From an uncultured Christensenella sp. (lineage in GTDB: Bacteria; Bacillota; Clostridia; Christensenellales; Borkfalkiaceae): a DNA stretch of 64,000 nt. The position numbers and the translations under genes were made by a program. A model generated the notes under the pieces. It was not told the origin of the DNA. It ran no database searches and saw only the letters and a list, made by a program, of their open reading frames with translations. The stretch is from NCBI GenBank assembly GCA_910587015.1, contig CAJUME010000010.1:1-64000 (forward strand), in the 5' to 3' direction. Positions 50,239 through 59,198 of the stretch are shown here, piece after piece (position 1 is the stretch's first letter; every line of letters begins with the position of its first letter).

Positions 50239-50793
50239 TTATATCTCCTTTCTGCTTTTAATTATGCTTTTTATTTGCGCAACGGCCGTATCAAGGTCAT
50301 CGTTGACAACAACAAAATCGTATAAATGCTTTTTGGAAGCCTCGTAACGCATTCTGTCCACGCGCGCGGCGATTTTTTCATCGCTTTCGGTAGCGCGGCC
50401 CTTTAAGCGGGCAATAAGCGCCGCCTCGTCCGGCGGCAAAATCATTATAAGCAACGCCTGAGGATAGGCTTGCTTGACCTGCAGCGCGCCGTCAACCTCA
50501 ATTTCCAGAATGACATCGCTGTTTTTAAGCTGTTCGGTCACAAAGCCCTTGGGCGTGCCGTAAAAATTTTCGAAGTGGTTATTGTATTCCAGAAACCCGC
50601 CCTCTTCTATCATTTTTGCAAATTTTTGCTTGGATATGAAGAAGTAGGCTTTGCCGTCTACCTCGCCCACACGCGGCGGGCGGGTTGTGCACGAAACGGA
50701 GAGCGAATAGCCGCCGTCCTGCAAAAGTCTGTTTACTATTGTGCCCTTGCCCACGCCCGAAGGCCCCGACAAAACTATCAATAAATTTTTCAT
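50239..50793 (-). CDS. gmk: guanylate kinase
   Basis: 184 aa. LSGPSGVGKGTI (P-loop), SCTTRPPRVGEVDGKAY and EIEVDGALQVK are complete. Converts GMP to GDP. Confidence 0.95.
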   Translation of the reverse strand: MKNLLIVLSGPSGVGKGTIVNRLLQDGGYSLSVSCTTRPPRVGEVDGKAYFFISKQKFAKMIEEGGFLEYNNHFENFYGTPKGFVTEQLKNSDVILEIEVDGALQVKQAYPQALLIMILPPDEAALIARLKGRATESDEKIAARVDRMRYEASKKHLYDFVVVNDDLDTAVAQIKSIIKSRKEI

Positions 50794-50798
50794 AAAGC

Positions 50799-51674
50799 TT
50801 ACTCTACGTTCTGCACCTGCTCGCGCACCTTTTCGATTTCGTTTTTTAAGGCGAGCCCAAGCCGCGTTACCTCTATATCGTTGGATTTGGAGCAGATTGT
50901 ATTTGCCTCTCGGTTGAATTCCTGAACAAGAAAGTCAAGCTTTCTGCCGACAAGCGGCTCGGTGCAGATTTCGCGGAACTGCGAGATATGGGAATTTAAG
51001 CGGGTAAGCTCTTCGTCTATATTGCTTTTATCGGCAAACAGCGCCGCTTCGGTCAACAGTCTGCCTTCGTCAACCTCTATCCCCTCCAAAAGCTTTTTCA
51101 TTTTAGCTTCCAGCTTTTCGCGGTAGCTTTGGGCAACGAGCGGCGCGCGCTTTTGTATGCCCGCGACAAGCTTTTCTATCTCTTTCATTCTCGACAGCAT
51201 ATCGTTTGCAAGCTTTTCGCCCTCGACCGCGCGCATTTCGTTCAGCTTATCGGTTGCGCAATCGAGCGCGGCGCAAAGCGCCGAAACAAGCTCGTCATCG
51301 GCGGCGGAGGCGTCCTCGGTACGGATAACGTCGGGGAAGCGCAAAACCGAGGTGACGGAAACGTCGTCGGAAATTTCGGGGAACAGCTGCTTTACGCGGT
51401 TTGCCGCGGAAACATAGGCAGAGGCGCAGCTTTCGTCAAGGCGCAGGGTTTTTTCGCGCTCGCGCTTGTCGGAATATGAAATAAAAACGTCCGCATGACC
51501 GCGGGTAAGCCTTTTGCGGAGAGCGGAACGCACCGCCTCTTCCTGAGAGGAAAAAATGCGGGGGCATTTAACGGATACGTCAAGATAGCGGTTGTTTACC
51601 GTTTTAATTTCCACGGTAAGCTCTATACCGCCGTTTTTGTATTCCCCTCTGCCGAAGCCCGTCATACTGAACAT
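50799..51674 (-). CDS. yicC: YicC-family endoribonuclease-like protein
   Basis: 291 aa from MFSMTGFGRGEY at 51674 (AAGGAG upstream). YicC N-domain and the DUF1732 C-terminus (GRKLDFLVQEFNREANTICSKS) are present; members cleave or influence sRNA decay. remA, usually next, is absent. Confidence 0.9.
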   Translation of the reverse strand: MFSMTGFGRGEYKNGGIELTVEIKTVNNRYLDVSVKCPRIFSSQEEAVRSALRKRLTRGHADVFISYSDKREREKTLRLDESCASAYVSAANRVKQLFPEISDDVSVTSVLRFPDVIRTEDASAADDELVSALCAALDCATDKLNEMRAVEGEKLANDMLSRMKEIEKLVAGIQKRAPLVAQSYREKLEAKMKKLLEGIEVDEGRLLTEAALFADKSNIDEELTRLNSHISQFREICTEPLVGRKLDFLVQEFNREANTICSKSNDIEVTRLGLALKNEIEKVREQVQNVE

Positions 51675-51750
51675 AGAAAACTCCTTGAATTTCAGCCGAA
51701 ATTTGTACAAATATTATTATAACAGCTAATCGATTAAATTTCAAGTATAA

Positions 51751-51784
51751 CGGCGGGCGATTAAAAATTTTTAATCGCCCGCCG
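51751..51784. terminator. bidirectional terminator between yicC promoter region and the XRE gene
   Basis: 17-bp inverted repeat CGGCGGGCGATTAAAAA / TTTTTAATCGCCCGCCG. Confidence 0.7.
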
Positions 51785-51816
51785 CTTAATATTAAATTTA
51801 TAATAAATTTAAAAGC

Positions 51817-52020
51817 CTAATCTTCAAGACCGAGCAGATAATCTGCGGAAACGTTGAAATATTTACATAGTGTTATTATCGCCAAAGCATTGGGAATACG
51901 CACGCAATTCTCCCAATACGAAACCGCACTTTTACTCAAATTTGTTTCTTTTGCAAGTTGAATAATAGACAGCCCCTTTTCAACCCTCAATTCTTTTAAC
52001 CGCTCTGCAAACTTATTCAT
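51817..52020 (-). CDS. XRE-family regulator, module 3
   Basis: 67 aa from MNKFAERLKELRVEKG at 52020. HTH LSIIQLAKETNLSKSAVSYWENC; ends VSADYLLGLED like the 32320 protein. TATAAT lies only 3 bases before the ATG. The long frame to 52107 crosses the operators and is rejected. Divergent from 52090. Confidence 0.82.
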   Translation of the reverse strand: MNKFAERLKELRVEKGLSIIQLAKETNLSKSAVSYWENCVRIPNALAIITLCKYFNVSADYLLGLED

Positions 52021-52032
52021 AAAATTATATGA

Positions 52033-52083
52033 CCACAATTGTGGATAAATTGCTTGACATTCCACGTTTGTGGACATTAAAAT
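52033..52083 (+). promoter_or_regulatory. operator-in-spacer promoter, module 3
   Basis: TTGACA (52054-52059), 18-base spacer, TAAAAT (52078-52083). CCACGTTTGTGG (52062-52073) sits in the spacer; a perfect CCACAATTGTGG lies upstream (52033-52044). Confidence 0.78.
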
Positions 52084-52089
52084 AAGCTT

Positions 52090-52236
52090 ATGAATACTAT
52101 TAAACAATTACAAAAATGCGCTTTGGAGGCTTACGAGCGGTTAATAAAAACGCTTACGGCAGAGCAGATAATTATGCTTGAAGAGGTTTTGGACAAAATG
52201 TTCGAGCTGGACGAGGAAATTAAAGAAAACGGTTAA
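52090..52236 (+). CDS. small helical protein of an XRE module (DUF6809-like), copy 3
   Basis: 48 aa, missed by length cut-offs. LTAEQIIMLEEVLDKMFELDEEI aligns with the module 1 protein (LTQEQLNLFEEVLDKLFGL). The promoter ends six bases before the ATG and no ribosome binding site exists, so a leaderless message is likely. Its end overlaps the convergent nitrilase-like gene by 4 bp. Confidence 0.6.
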   Translation: MNTIKQLQKCALEAYERLIKTLTAEQIIMLEEVLDKMFELDEEIKENG

Positions 52237-52895
52237 TAATCCTGCCTGTCGTCTGCGGAAATGCCCTTGACGCGGGTTGTTACAACGTGGTAACGGCTTT
52301 GCGGACTTACCTCGAAAAGGGCGTATTTTTGGGTTGAGGTGGCAATTGCCCCCGATATATCCGCGAAATAAGCCGTTTTGCCCGCGCACATTACCACGGG
52401 CACGCCGTACAGATAGGAATACGAGCGTATTAAAAGCGGGGGGATTGTATCGCGCACCTCCTCTAATACAGCGACTATTACGTTACAGCCGCAGAGGGTG
52501 AGCGCGCGGACAGCCTCGGGGAAAAGAAGGTCGTTTTCTATACAAATGCCGACCTTGCAGCCGTTGACGGTGTAAAAGCCGAGCGAGGCGCCGCTTTTGT
52601 AGTCCTCGCCATCGATTATGTGCGTCATGTCCGATATGCCGAGCAGCTTGCCCTTATCCGAAACGGCGACAGATTTGCGCAAAAGCCCGCGGCTGAGCGT
52701 TTTGCACCCGCACAAAAGCCCGCACCCGCATGCCTTGGATAAAGCCGCCGCCACCTCCAGCTTTTCGGTTTTGCCTTTAAGCTCGTTTTCATAGTCCACC
52801 TCGCCAAGGCCGGAAAAGCCGTAAAGGGCAAGGTCGCACTCGGGAAGGGTTTCGGCAGCAGACGCCGTGCCGTCGGTTACAACGCAAAATATCAT
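52233..52895 (-). CDS. carbon-nitrogen hydrolase (nitrilase-like)
   Basis: 220 aa from ATG 52895. GLGEVDYENE (catalytic Glu), SRGLLRKSVAV (Lys region) and VGICIENDLLFPEA (catalytic Cys, shifted from the usual ICYDxxFPE) show the nitrilase fold. Short for the family. TAATAT seven bases before the ATG suggests another leaderless message. Confidence 0.72.
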   Translation of the reverse strand: MIFCVVTDGTASAAETLPECDLALYGFSGLGEVDYENELKGKTEKLEVAAALSKACGCGLLCGCKTLSRGLLRKSVAVSDKGKLLGISDMTHIIDGEDYKSGASLGFYTVNGCKVGICIENDLLFPEAVRALTLCGCNVIVAVLEEVRDTIPPLLIRSYSYLYGVPVVMCAGKTAYFADISGAIATSTQKYALFEVSPQSRYHVVTTRVKGISADDRQDY

Positions 52896-53022
52896 ACTGT
52901 ATATATTATTGCACAGCCGCAAAATGTGTTAAATAAGCGGACGCGTATATGCAAAAAACAAAAAAATTGTTCTTAAAGCGCACGGCGGGCGCATATGATA
53001 GCGTATCATAAGAGGTGACGCT

Positions 53023-54477
53023 GTGAAAAAATTTATTTGTATTTTGCTTGTTGTGTGCACCGCCGTTTTGGCGGCCGCCGCCTCCGCCTGCAAAAAAGAT
53101 AGCAGAGCGGCGGTTTCCCGCTACGATATCGTTGCGACCTACGATGAAGAAAGCCGTACGCTGAGCGGAACGGTTGAGCTTGACTATTATAACAATACCG
53201 ACAACGAATTAAGCGATTTGAAATTTAATTTGTACGGTAACGCCTTCCGCGAGAATGCAAAGTATAAGCCCGTATCGGAAACATACGAAAACAAGGCATA
53301 TTACGGGGGCAAAAGCTACGGCGGCATGGAAATTGCGAACGTTGAGGGCTGCGCGGGCTGGAACGTGGGCGGCGAGGACGAGAATGTTCTGACCGTCAAT
53401 CTGACCGAGGCGGTATACCCCGACCAGCGCGCGACCGTAAAAATAAGCTACACGCTTACGCTTGCAAAGGTGAACCACCGCACGGGCGTTGCGGAAAAAT
53501 CCGTAAACCTCGGCAATTTTTATCCGATTTTATGCGCGTATTCCAAGGAGGGCTTTATAGAATGCCCCTACTACTCCTGCGGGGACCCGTTTGTATCAGA
53601 CTGCGCGGATTACCGCGTTACGCTCGATTACCCCGCCGCATATACCGCGGCAACCAGCGGCAAGCTTGTGACCGAAACGGAAACGGACGGCAGAAAAAAA
53701 TGCGAGTACTCCCTTAAAAACGCAAGGGATTTTGCGATTGCGCTGAGCGACAAGTTTCAGACGGTTACCGAAACCGTGGACGGCGTTGCGGTAAGCTACT
53801 ACTATTTATCCGACAATAACCCGCAGGTAAGCCTTGCGGCGGCGTGCGACAGCCTTAAATATTTTTCCAAGACCTTCGGCGCGTATAAGTACCCCAATCT
53901 GTCCGTTGTGCAGACGGGCTTTACCTACGGCGGCATGGAATACCCCGCTTTGACGATGATTGCGGACGGGCTGGATTCCGACAACCATATTTACACCATT
54001 GTGCATGAAACGGCGCACCAGTGGTGGTATGCAATGGTGGGCAGTAACCAGCTGACCGACGGCTGGCAGGACGAGGGGCTTGCGGAGTACTCCACCGTAA
54101 TGTTTTTTGAAAGCAATACGGGCTACGGCTTTACGCGCACGGGGTTGATTACTACTGCTACTGCCGCATACAGAGCGTTCTTTTCCGTTTACGGTCAGCT
54201 GAACGGCGACGTTGACACGACAATGAACAGAAATTTGAGCGAGTATACGGGGGATTTCGAGTACGTTAACGTGACCTATAATAAGGGAATGATTATGTTC
54301 GATATGCTCAGGAATACCATAGGCGATGAAAAATTTGTAAGCTGTCTTGCCGCGTACTTTAAGCAGTTTAACGGAAAAATTGCCTCTGCAGAGGATTTGA
54401 CGGGGTGCTTTTTGAAGTGCGGAACCGATTTGGAGGGCTTCTTCTCCTCGTTTATTGACGGAAAAATTCTTATATGA
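53023..54477 (+). CDS. M1-family metallopeptidase lipoprotein
   Basis: 484 aa. Lipoprotein signal MKKFICILLVV...AAASAC (Cys about 23). Aminopeptidase N-like core: GGMEYPALTMI (substrate loop), VHETAHQWWY (HExxH) and the distal Glu in WQDEGLAEYS. Anchored outside the membrane, trimming extracellular peptides. GTG start with AGAGGTGA. Confidence 0.9.
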   Translation: MKKFICILLVVCTAVLAAAASACKKDSRAAVSRYDIVATYDEESRTLSGTVELDYYNNTDNELSDLKFNLYGNAFRENAKYKPVSETYENKAYYGGKSYGGMEIANVEGCAGWNVGGEDENVLTVNLTEAVYPDQRATVKISYTLTLAKVNHRTGVAEKSVNLGNFYPILCAYSKEGFIECPYYSCGDPFVSDCADYRVTLDYPAAYTAATSGKLVTETETDGRKKCEYSLKNARDFAIALSDKFQTVTETVDGVAVSYYYLSDNNPQVSLAAACDSLKYFSKTFGAYKYPNLSVVQTGFTYGGMEYPALTMIADGLDSDNHIYTIVHETAHQWWYAMVGSNQLTDGWQDEGLAEYSTVMFFESNTGYGFTRTGLITTATAAYRAFFSVYGQLNGDVDTTMNRNLSEYTGDFEYVNVTYNKGMIMFDMLRNTIGDEKFVSCLAAYFKQFNGKIASAEDLTGCFLKCGTDLEGFFSSFIDGKILI

Positions 54478-54515
54478 ATAAAATGTAATAACGGCTGATT
54501 ACGGCGTTTGGCATA

Positions 54516-54558
54516 GCCGTCCGCCGCGGGCAACGACCGCGGCGGACGGCTTGTTTTT
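54516..54558 (+). terminator. terminator after the M1 peptidase
   Basis: GCCGTCCGCCGCGG / CCGCGGCGGACGGC 14-bp stem followed by TTGTTTTTT. Confidence 0.85.
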
Positions 54559-54646
54559 TGACAAAGCGGAATATTTGTTGCCAAACGCGGGGTTTTGATA
54601 TATAATTAATGCATACACTAAGAAAAAAATACTGCGGCGGGCGCCT

Positions 54647-55657
54647 ATGGTCAAGTACTACTTTTCCGCGGACAACGGAAGGACAGAGGAATGCGAAAAT
54701 TTTAAAGACAAGTGCTGGATAGCGCTTGAAAACCCCACCGACGACGAATGCGAGGACGTTTCGGCGTTTTCCGGCGTGCCAGAGGATATGCTTAAAGCCG
54801 CTTTGGACGAGGAGGAACGCGCGCGTTCGGAATTCGACGAGGGGTGCAGCATGTACATGGTTGACTGCCCCGTAATCGAAGAGGGCGCGGGCGGCGACAG
54901 CTATACCACTCTGCCACTCGCTATAATTTACAATGCGCGGTGCATTGTGACCGTATCGTTAAAGGGCAACACCGTTTTGAGGGATTTTATTTGCGGCAGA
55001 GATAAAATAGACTGCGGCAAGCCCGTGCATTTTGCGCTGAAATTTATGCTTGGCAATGCTAAACGGTTTTTGTACTGCCTTAAACAGATTGACCGCAAAA
55101 ACCACCGCATTCAAAACGAAATGGGCAAGGCGATGAAAAACGAGGAAATTATTCAATTGCTCGATTTGCAGAATGCGTTGGTATACTTTTCCACCTCGCT
55201 CAGCGCGAACGACCGCGTGCACCAGAAGTTTTCCCGAACCGAGGCGGTGTGCCCGAGCGAGGAATATCAGGATTTGTACGACGACGTCAACGTAGAAAAC
55301 AAGCAGGCGATTGAAACGTGTAACATTTACAAGAATATTTTAAGCGTGACAATGGACGCGTACGGCTCTGTAATTTCAAACAACGCCAACGACGCAATGA
55401 AAACGCTGACGATTATAACCATTCTGCTTGCGGTGCCCACGCTGATTGCGGGGCTGTGGGGAATGAATATGCCCGTACCCGGCGAGGCGGGCGTGACGCT
55501 TGGACAGACAGTGTGGTTTTGGGTGGTTTCCGGCATAGCAGTACTGCTGACAGTGATAATTGCGGTATTTTTACTGAAGGGCAACCCCTTTAAACGACCT
55601 TTGCGCACAAAAAAACGCAAAAAGGACAGAAAAAACAGACGCGGAAAGCAGGATTGA
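54647..55657 (+). CDS. corA: CorA-family divalent cation transporter
   Basis: 336 aa. Long helical cytosolic part, then two C-terminal transmembrane helices with the GMN selectivity motif in GLWGMNMPVPG and a basic tail. Mg2+ (or Co2+) uptake channel. Confidence 0.9.
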   Translation: MVKYYFSADNGRTEECENFKDKCWIALENPTDDECEDVSAFSGVPEDMLKAALDEEERARSEFDEGCSMYMVDCPVIEEGAGGDSYTTLPLAIIYNARCIVTVSLKGNTVLRDFICGRDKIDCGKPVHFALKFMLGNAKRFLYCLKQIDRKNHRIQNEMGKAMKNEEIIQLLDLQNALVYFSTSLSANDRVHQKFSRTEAVCPSEEYQDLYDDVNVENKQAIETCNIYKNILSVTMDAYGSVISNNANDAMKTLTIITILLAVPTLIAGLWGMNMPVPGEAGVTLGQTVWFWVVSGIAVLLTVIIAVFLLKGNPFKRPLRTKKRKKDRKNRRGKQD

Positions 55658-55672
55658 GGAGGGCGAAACACT

Positions 55673-55870
55673 ATGCCGCTTTTACAGTATATTTGCAGGC
55701 ACTGCAACAAAAGCTTTGAGGAGCTTGTAAAAAACCATGAAGACAAGGTGCTTTGTCCCGACTGCGGACAACCCGCCGAGCGCTGTTATTGCGGGCAGAT
55801 GTTTTCCGCCACGGGAAAAGCGGCGAAAAAATGCAGCGGCAACTGCAAGACCTGCGGCGGCTGTCATTAA
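55673..55870 (+). CDS. FmdB-family zinc-ribbon protein
   Basis: 65 aa. MPLLQYICRHCNKSFEEL...LCPDCGQ, the FmdB ribbon, plus a Cys-rich tail (CSGNCKTCGGCH). 15 bp behind corA. Regulatory or RNA-binding role suspected. Confidence 0.85.
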   Translation: MPLLQYICRHCNKSFEELVKNHEDKVLCPDCGQPAERCYCGQMFSATGKAAKKCSGNCKTCGGCH

Positions 55871-55888
55871 TTCAATAATTAAAATTCA

Positions 55889-55926
55889 GGGGCGTCCGCG
55901 CATTGTCTGCGCGGACGCCCCTTTTT
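55889..55926 (+). terminator. corA-fmdB terminator
   Basis: 14-bp stem GGGGCGTCCGCGCA / TGCGCGGACGCCCC followed by TTTTTG. Confidence 0.88.
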
Positions 55927-56013
55927 GTTGCGCGAAAAAATTTTGCCGTCAAGGTTTATAAATTTGAAATTACGGCAATAAACCGCGTGTGACTGAACCT
56001 GCGGAGGCGGAGA

Positions 56014-56445
56014 ATGAAGCCGGAAATACGGGCTGTGAAAATTTTTATACTGCTTGCGCTTGCGGCGATTATGCTTGCGGCGGCGGTGGCTTTGCCAAAG
56101 CGGCTGTGCTTCGAGGGCGGCGAGGCCTACACCTTTTACTGCGGCACGAGCTCTGCCGACTGCAAGGAGGTTACCGCCCAAAATAATGCGGCGGCGGTGA
56201 GGCTTTCGCTTAAAAACGTGTGCGGCGAGGCGGTGGTTTACAAAAGCTTTGATTTGGACGGCTTTTTGAAAAAGGTGCGCGGAAGGGTGGTTTTTACGGA
56301 AGAGCTTTCCGACAGCGTCAACTACTACTGCACGGCGGATTTACCGTACTCGGTTACCGTTAACGGGCACAGAATAAACCTGCATATCTGCGTGAGAGCG
56401 GACTCGGTAAAGGCGGGCTCTCCGATAATTTTCGGCGGATATTGA
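56014..56445 (+). CDS. membrane-anchored protein, possibly YwmB-like
   Basis: 143 aa. N-terminal transmembrane/signal segment (IFILLALAAIMLAAAVAL), then an extracellular alpha/beta part ending NGHRINLHICVRADS and SPIIFGGY. The position before a SpoIIQ-like M23 gene recalls the ywmB-spoIID-spoIIQ neighbourhood; assignment is weak. Confidence 0.5.
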   Translation: MKPEIRAVKIFILLALAAIMLAAAVALPKRLCFEGGEAYTFYCGTSSADCKEVTAQNNAAAVRLSLKNVCGEAVVYKSFDLDGFLKKVRGRVVFTEELSDSVNYYCTADLPYSVTVNGHRINLHICVRADSVKAGSPIIFGGY

Positions 56446-56503
56446 AAAAAACGGTTTAAAATTAAAATTTATGTCAAAAAAATAAAAACAAGGAGCAATA
56501 TTT

Positions 56504-57142
56504 ATGAAAAAAGAAAAAATCAAACCTTCAAAAAAGAAAATTCTGACCTACTATCTGATACTTGCAGCTTGTCTGCTGGTTGCCTCCGCCGTGACCGTCG
56601 GCGTTGTTTTCGGCGTTAAAAAGCCCGACGGCACTATCGAAAAGCCGCCCGTTAACAACCCCGACGACAACAATCCCGATAACCCCGACGACGATAAGCC
56701 CGACAAGCCCGTGGACAGCACCACTTCCTACGTGTTTATCGTGCCCGTTAAGGACGTTAATCTGACGCAGGCGAACGTATTCTGCTATGACAAGACGCTT
56801 GACCGATACGCAGTGCACAAGGGTATGGATTTTGCCGCAGAGGCGGGCACTCAGGTGCTGGCGGCGGTTGACGGTACGATTGAAAGCATTTTCAAGAACG
56901 ACCAGCTTTACGGCGCCGTTATAAAGATTAAGCACGACAACGGAGTTGCAACCGTTTACAAATTCATAGAGCCTGCGGAAACGCTTAAGGTAGGCGACAA
57001 GGTGAGCCGCGGCGACGTTATTGCGACCGTTGCAAAGGCAACGGGCGCGGAAAACAAGGAAGGCGACCACCTGCACTTCGAGGTGTACGAGAACGGCACG
57101 CAGATTGACCCCGACGAAAAGCTGAATATTATAGACAAATAA
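56504..57142 (+). CDS. M23 peptidase, SpoIIQ-like
   Basis: 212 aa. Transmembrane helix (13-40), an acidic Asn/Asp/Pro linker (about 48-70), then the LytM/M23 domain with HKGMDFAAEAG (H-x3-D) and GDHLHFEVYENG (HxH). Lysostaphin-type fold; active zinc ligands are intact, unlike some SpoIIQ. Acts at the outer face of the membrane, possibly in engulfment. Confidence 0.8.
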   Translation: MKKEKIKPSKKKILTYYLILAACLLVASAVTVGVVFGVKKPDGTIEKPPVNNPDDNNPDNPDDDKPDKPVDSTTSYVFIVPVKDVNLTQANVFCYDKTLDRYAVHKGMDFAAEAGTQVLAAVDGTIESIFKNDQLYGAVIKIKHDNGVATVYKFIEPAETLKVGDKVSRGDVIATVAKATGAENKEGDHLHFEVYENGTQIDPDEKLNIIDK

Positions 57143-57150
57143 TTTTTAAC

Positions 57151-57190
57151 AAAATCCGCCGTGCGGACGGTTGTCCGCACGGCGGATTTT
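57151..57190 (+). terminator. terminator after the M23 gene
   Basis: 18-bp stem AAAATCCGCCGTGCGGAC / GTCCGCACGGCGGATTTT with a 4-base loop. Confidence 0.85.
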
Positions 57191-57398
57191 TATATGCAAC
57201 ACATTTTGTTAACTGTGTTAAAAAATTTCAGTCGGATTTTGTTAGTTTTGTTAAAATATTTCGCTAAAAAATTACTTAATTCTTTTAGTTAACATATTTT
57301 AACGAATTAAACATAAAATACTGTTGTAAACTAACAAAAATTAAATTTTTAAAATTTTGCAAATTGTTATTGACTAACATAAAAAGCGGTGCTATACT
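57191..57398 (+). promoter_or_regulatory. AT-rich upstream region with repeated GTTAA motifs and promoter
   Basis: About 200 bp of very AT-rich DNA with at least six GTTAAC, GTTAG or TAACA motifs in both orientations (near 57208, 57217, 57241, 57290, 57334). It ends in TTGACT (57370-57375), 17-base spacer, TATACT (57393-57398). Suggests a multi-site operator controlling the two tiny genes downstream. Confidence 0.55.
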
Positions 57399-57441
57399 GC
57401 AACTGCAATCAAGAAAAACGAACTTAAAGGAGGCTTTTAAG

Positions 57442-57561
57442 ATGTTTAAGGATTTATTTGAAGAAGAAGATTTTGAAGAGAGCGAAGAAAAGAGAAACAA
57501 TAAAATTTCGTTACTGTACTGGATGGCTTTAAGCAACATTAACAGCGGCTTCCGCTTCTGA
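57442..57561 (+). CDS. 39-aa small protein
   Basis: ATG behind a perfect AAAGGAGG. MFKDLFEEEDFEESEEKRNN is strongly acidic, and the C-terminal half is more hydrophobic (LLYWMALSNIN). Dedicated promoter and strong ribosome binding site argue for a real gene. No family recognised. Confidence 0.6.
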   Translation: MFKDLFEEEDFEESEEKRNNKISLLYWMALSNINSGFRF

Positions 57562-57620
57562 TTGCTTATATCGAAAAATCACAAAGGCTTATTACTTATT
57601 TTTAACAGGAGGTGCGGACA

Positions 57621-57716
57621 ATGTATATTTACGATGAGCTTAACACGCTTGACGAAAACGTTGAAGAATACGGCGTTTCTCCCCTTGCATACATTGTGCT
57701 TGAATGCGGAAGATAA
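57621..57716 (+). CDS. 31-aa small protein
   Basis: ATG behind CAGGAGGTG. MYIYDELNTLDENVEEYGVS then LAYIVLECGR; acidic. Same transcript as the 39-aa gene. Both start MF/MY plus acidic residues and may be related. Possible regulatory or RiPP-like peptides, but no maturation enzymes are nearby. Confidence 0.55.
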   Translation: MYIYDELNTLDENVEEYGVSPLAYIVLECGR

Positions 57717-57770
57717 ATAAATTTTAAATTGAATTACCGGTACCGTACGGCATTGCGCCTGCGGTGCCTT

Positions 57771-59198
57771 TTATTTTCGCAATTTTACGGCTATTGCGTC
57801 AAGTCGGGCATGCGTTACGCCCGAATAGTTGATAACCGCCGTTTTTTGATAGCTGTGCAGACGTTCTGCGTACTCCACTCCCGCCTTCGGCAAAGGGGCT
57901 TGGGGAAGATAGTCGCAAAGGCATTTTATTTTTATGCCAAGCTTTTCGGCATACTGCTTAATCTGCAAACCGGACTGCGCGCGCGGAAATTTAACGGTGA
58001 AATGCGCCCCGCCGCCGTTATCGGAAATTTCGCATTCGGGACAGAGTTCGCAAAGCATTTGCAGTATTCTTTTGCGGATACCGCGGTAATGGTTTTTAAG
58101 GCGGGATATAAGACGCTCGAAATACCCGCCGTCAAGCATAAGCGCAAGCGTTTTCTGCTCGAACAGCGGAACGATATTTGCGCTTTGACCGTAAAGGCGG
58201 AGATATTCGCCGTACAGTGCGGGCGGCAGAACCATATACCCGAGGCGCATGGACGGCGCAAGGCTTTTTGAGAAGGTGTTTATGTATATAACTCTGTCGG
58301 GACACAGAGCGGCAAGGCTTTGCAGTGGCTTGCCCTCGAGCCTGAACTCGCTGTCGTAGTCGTCCTCTATTATATATCCGTCGGACTTATTTGCCCACGC
58401 AATCAGCCGCGAGCGGGCAGAGGCGGGCATTACCGCGCCCGTGGGGAACTGGTGCGAAGGAGAAACGTGCACGGCAGACGCAGAAAGCTTTTCCACCTCG
58501 TCAAGGTCGATGCCCGCTTCTGTTACGGCAACGTGCGCGACCTCGGCGCCGTAAAGAGTGTACACGGCGGGAATTTTGCCGTAGCACGGCGCTTCTGCGG
58601 CGAACAGCTTGCCACGTCCCAAAAGCTGAACGAGCACACCGTAAAGATGCTCCGCGCCTGCGCCGATTATTATGTGTTGCGGCTCGACAGAAATGCCGCG
58701 GGCGCGGTACAAGTATGCGGCAACGGCGTTTTGAAGCTGTATGTCGCCGCAACAAGGAACGCGTTCGAGAAGATGCTCTCCGCAGTCGGCAAGCACGGTG
58801 CGCATAAGCTTTGCCCATGTTGAAAAGGGGAACAGCTCTGCGGGGGCATAGCCCTTGACAAGGTCGAGAATATACCGCTGTTGCTCAGCATTTTCGGGCA
58901 TTGGCATAGGGATATGCCGCGGATAACGATGTTTGGGGGTGGGAAACTGCGTTTGCGCGGGGCAGTCGATATTTTCCGCAAAATAGCCGCTGCGCTGACG
59001 CGAGGTTATGTAGCCTTCTGCAAGCAGCTGCTCGTACGCGAGCTGAACGGTGACGACGCTTACGCCCGTTTCCTGTGCAAGCGCGCGCTTGGAGGGGAGC
59101 CGCTCCCCCGCCCTTATTCTGCCCGATAAAATTTCGCCTCGAATGCTTTTATATAGGGTATAGTATTTGTTTTTGCCGTTTAAATCGATTTTGCGCAT
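57771..59198 (-). CDS. MocR/GabR-family PLP-dependent regulator (PdxR-like)
   Basis: 475 aa. N-terminal GntR wHTH (YKSIRGEILSGRIRAGERLPSKRALAQET), then a fold-type I aminotransferase domain with PLP lysine in INTFSKSLAPSMRLGY and EDDYDSEF. Such regulators control B6 (PdxR), GABA or amino-acid genes. Divergent from an ECF S component, which favours a PdxR-type B6 regulator; inference. Confidence 0.85.
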   Translation of the reverse strand: MRKIDLNGKNKYYTLYKSIRGEILSGRIRAGERLPSKRALAQETGVSVVTVQLAYEQLLAEGYITSRQRSGYFAENIDCPAQTQFPTPKHRYPRHIPMPMPENAEQQRYILDLVKGYAPAELFPFSTWAKLMRTVLADCGEHLLERVPCCGDIQLQNAVAAYLYRARGISVEPQHIIIGAGAEHLYGVLVQLLGRGKLFAAEAPCYGKIPAVYTLYGAEVAHVAVTEAGIDLDEVEKLSASAVHVSPSHQFPTGAVMPASARSRLIAWANKSDGYIIEDDYDSEFRLEGKPLQSLAALCPDRVIYINTFSKSLAPSMRLGYMVLPPALYGEYLRLYGQSANIVPLFEQKTLALMLDGGYFERLISRLKNHYRGIRKRILQMLCELCPECEISDNGGGAHFTVKFPRAQSGLQIKQYAEKLGIKIKCLCDYLPQAPLPKAGVEYAERLHSYQKTAVINYSGVTHARLDAIAVKLRK

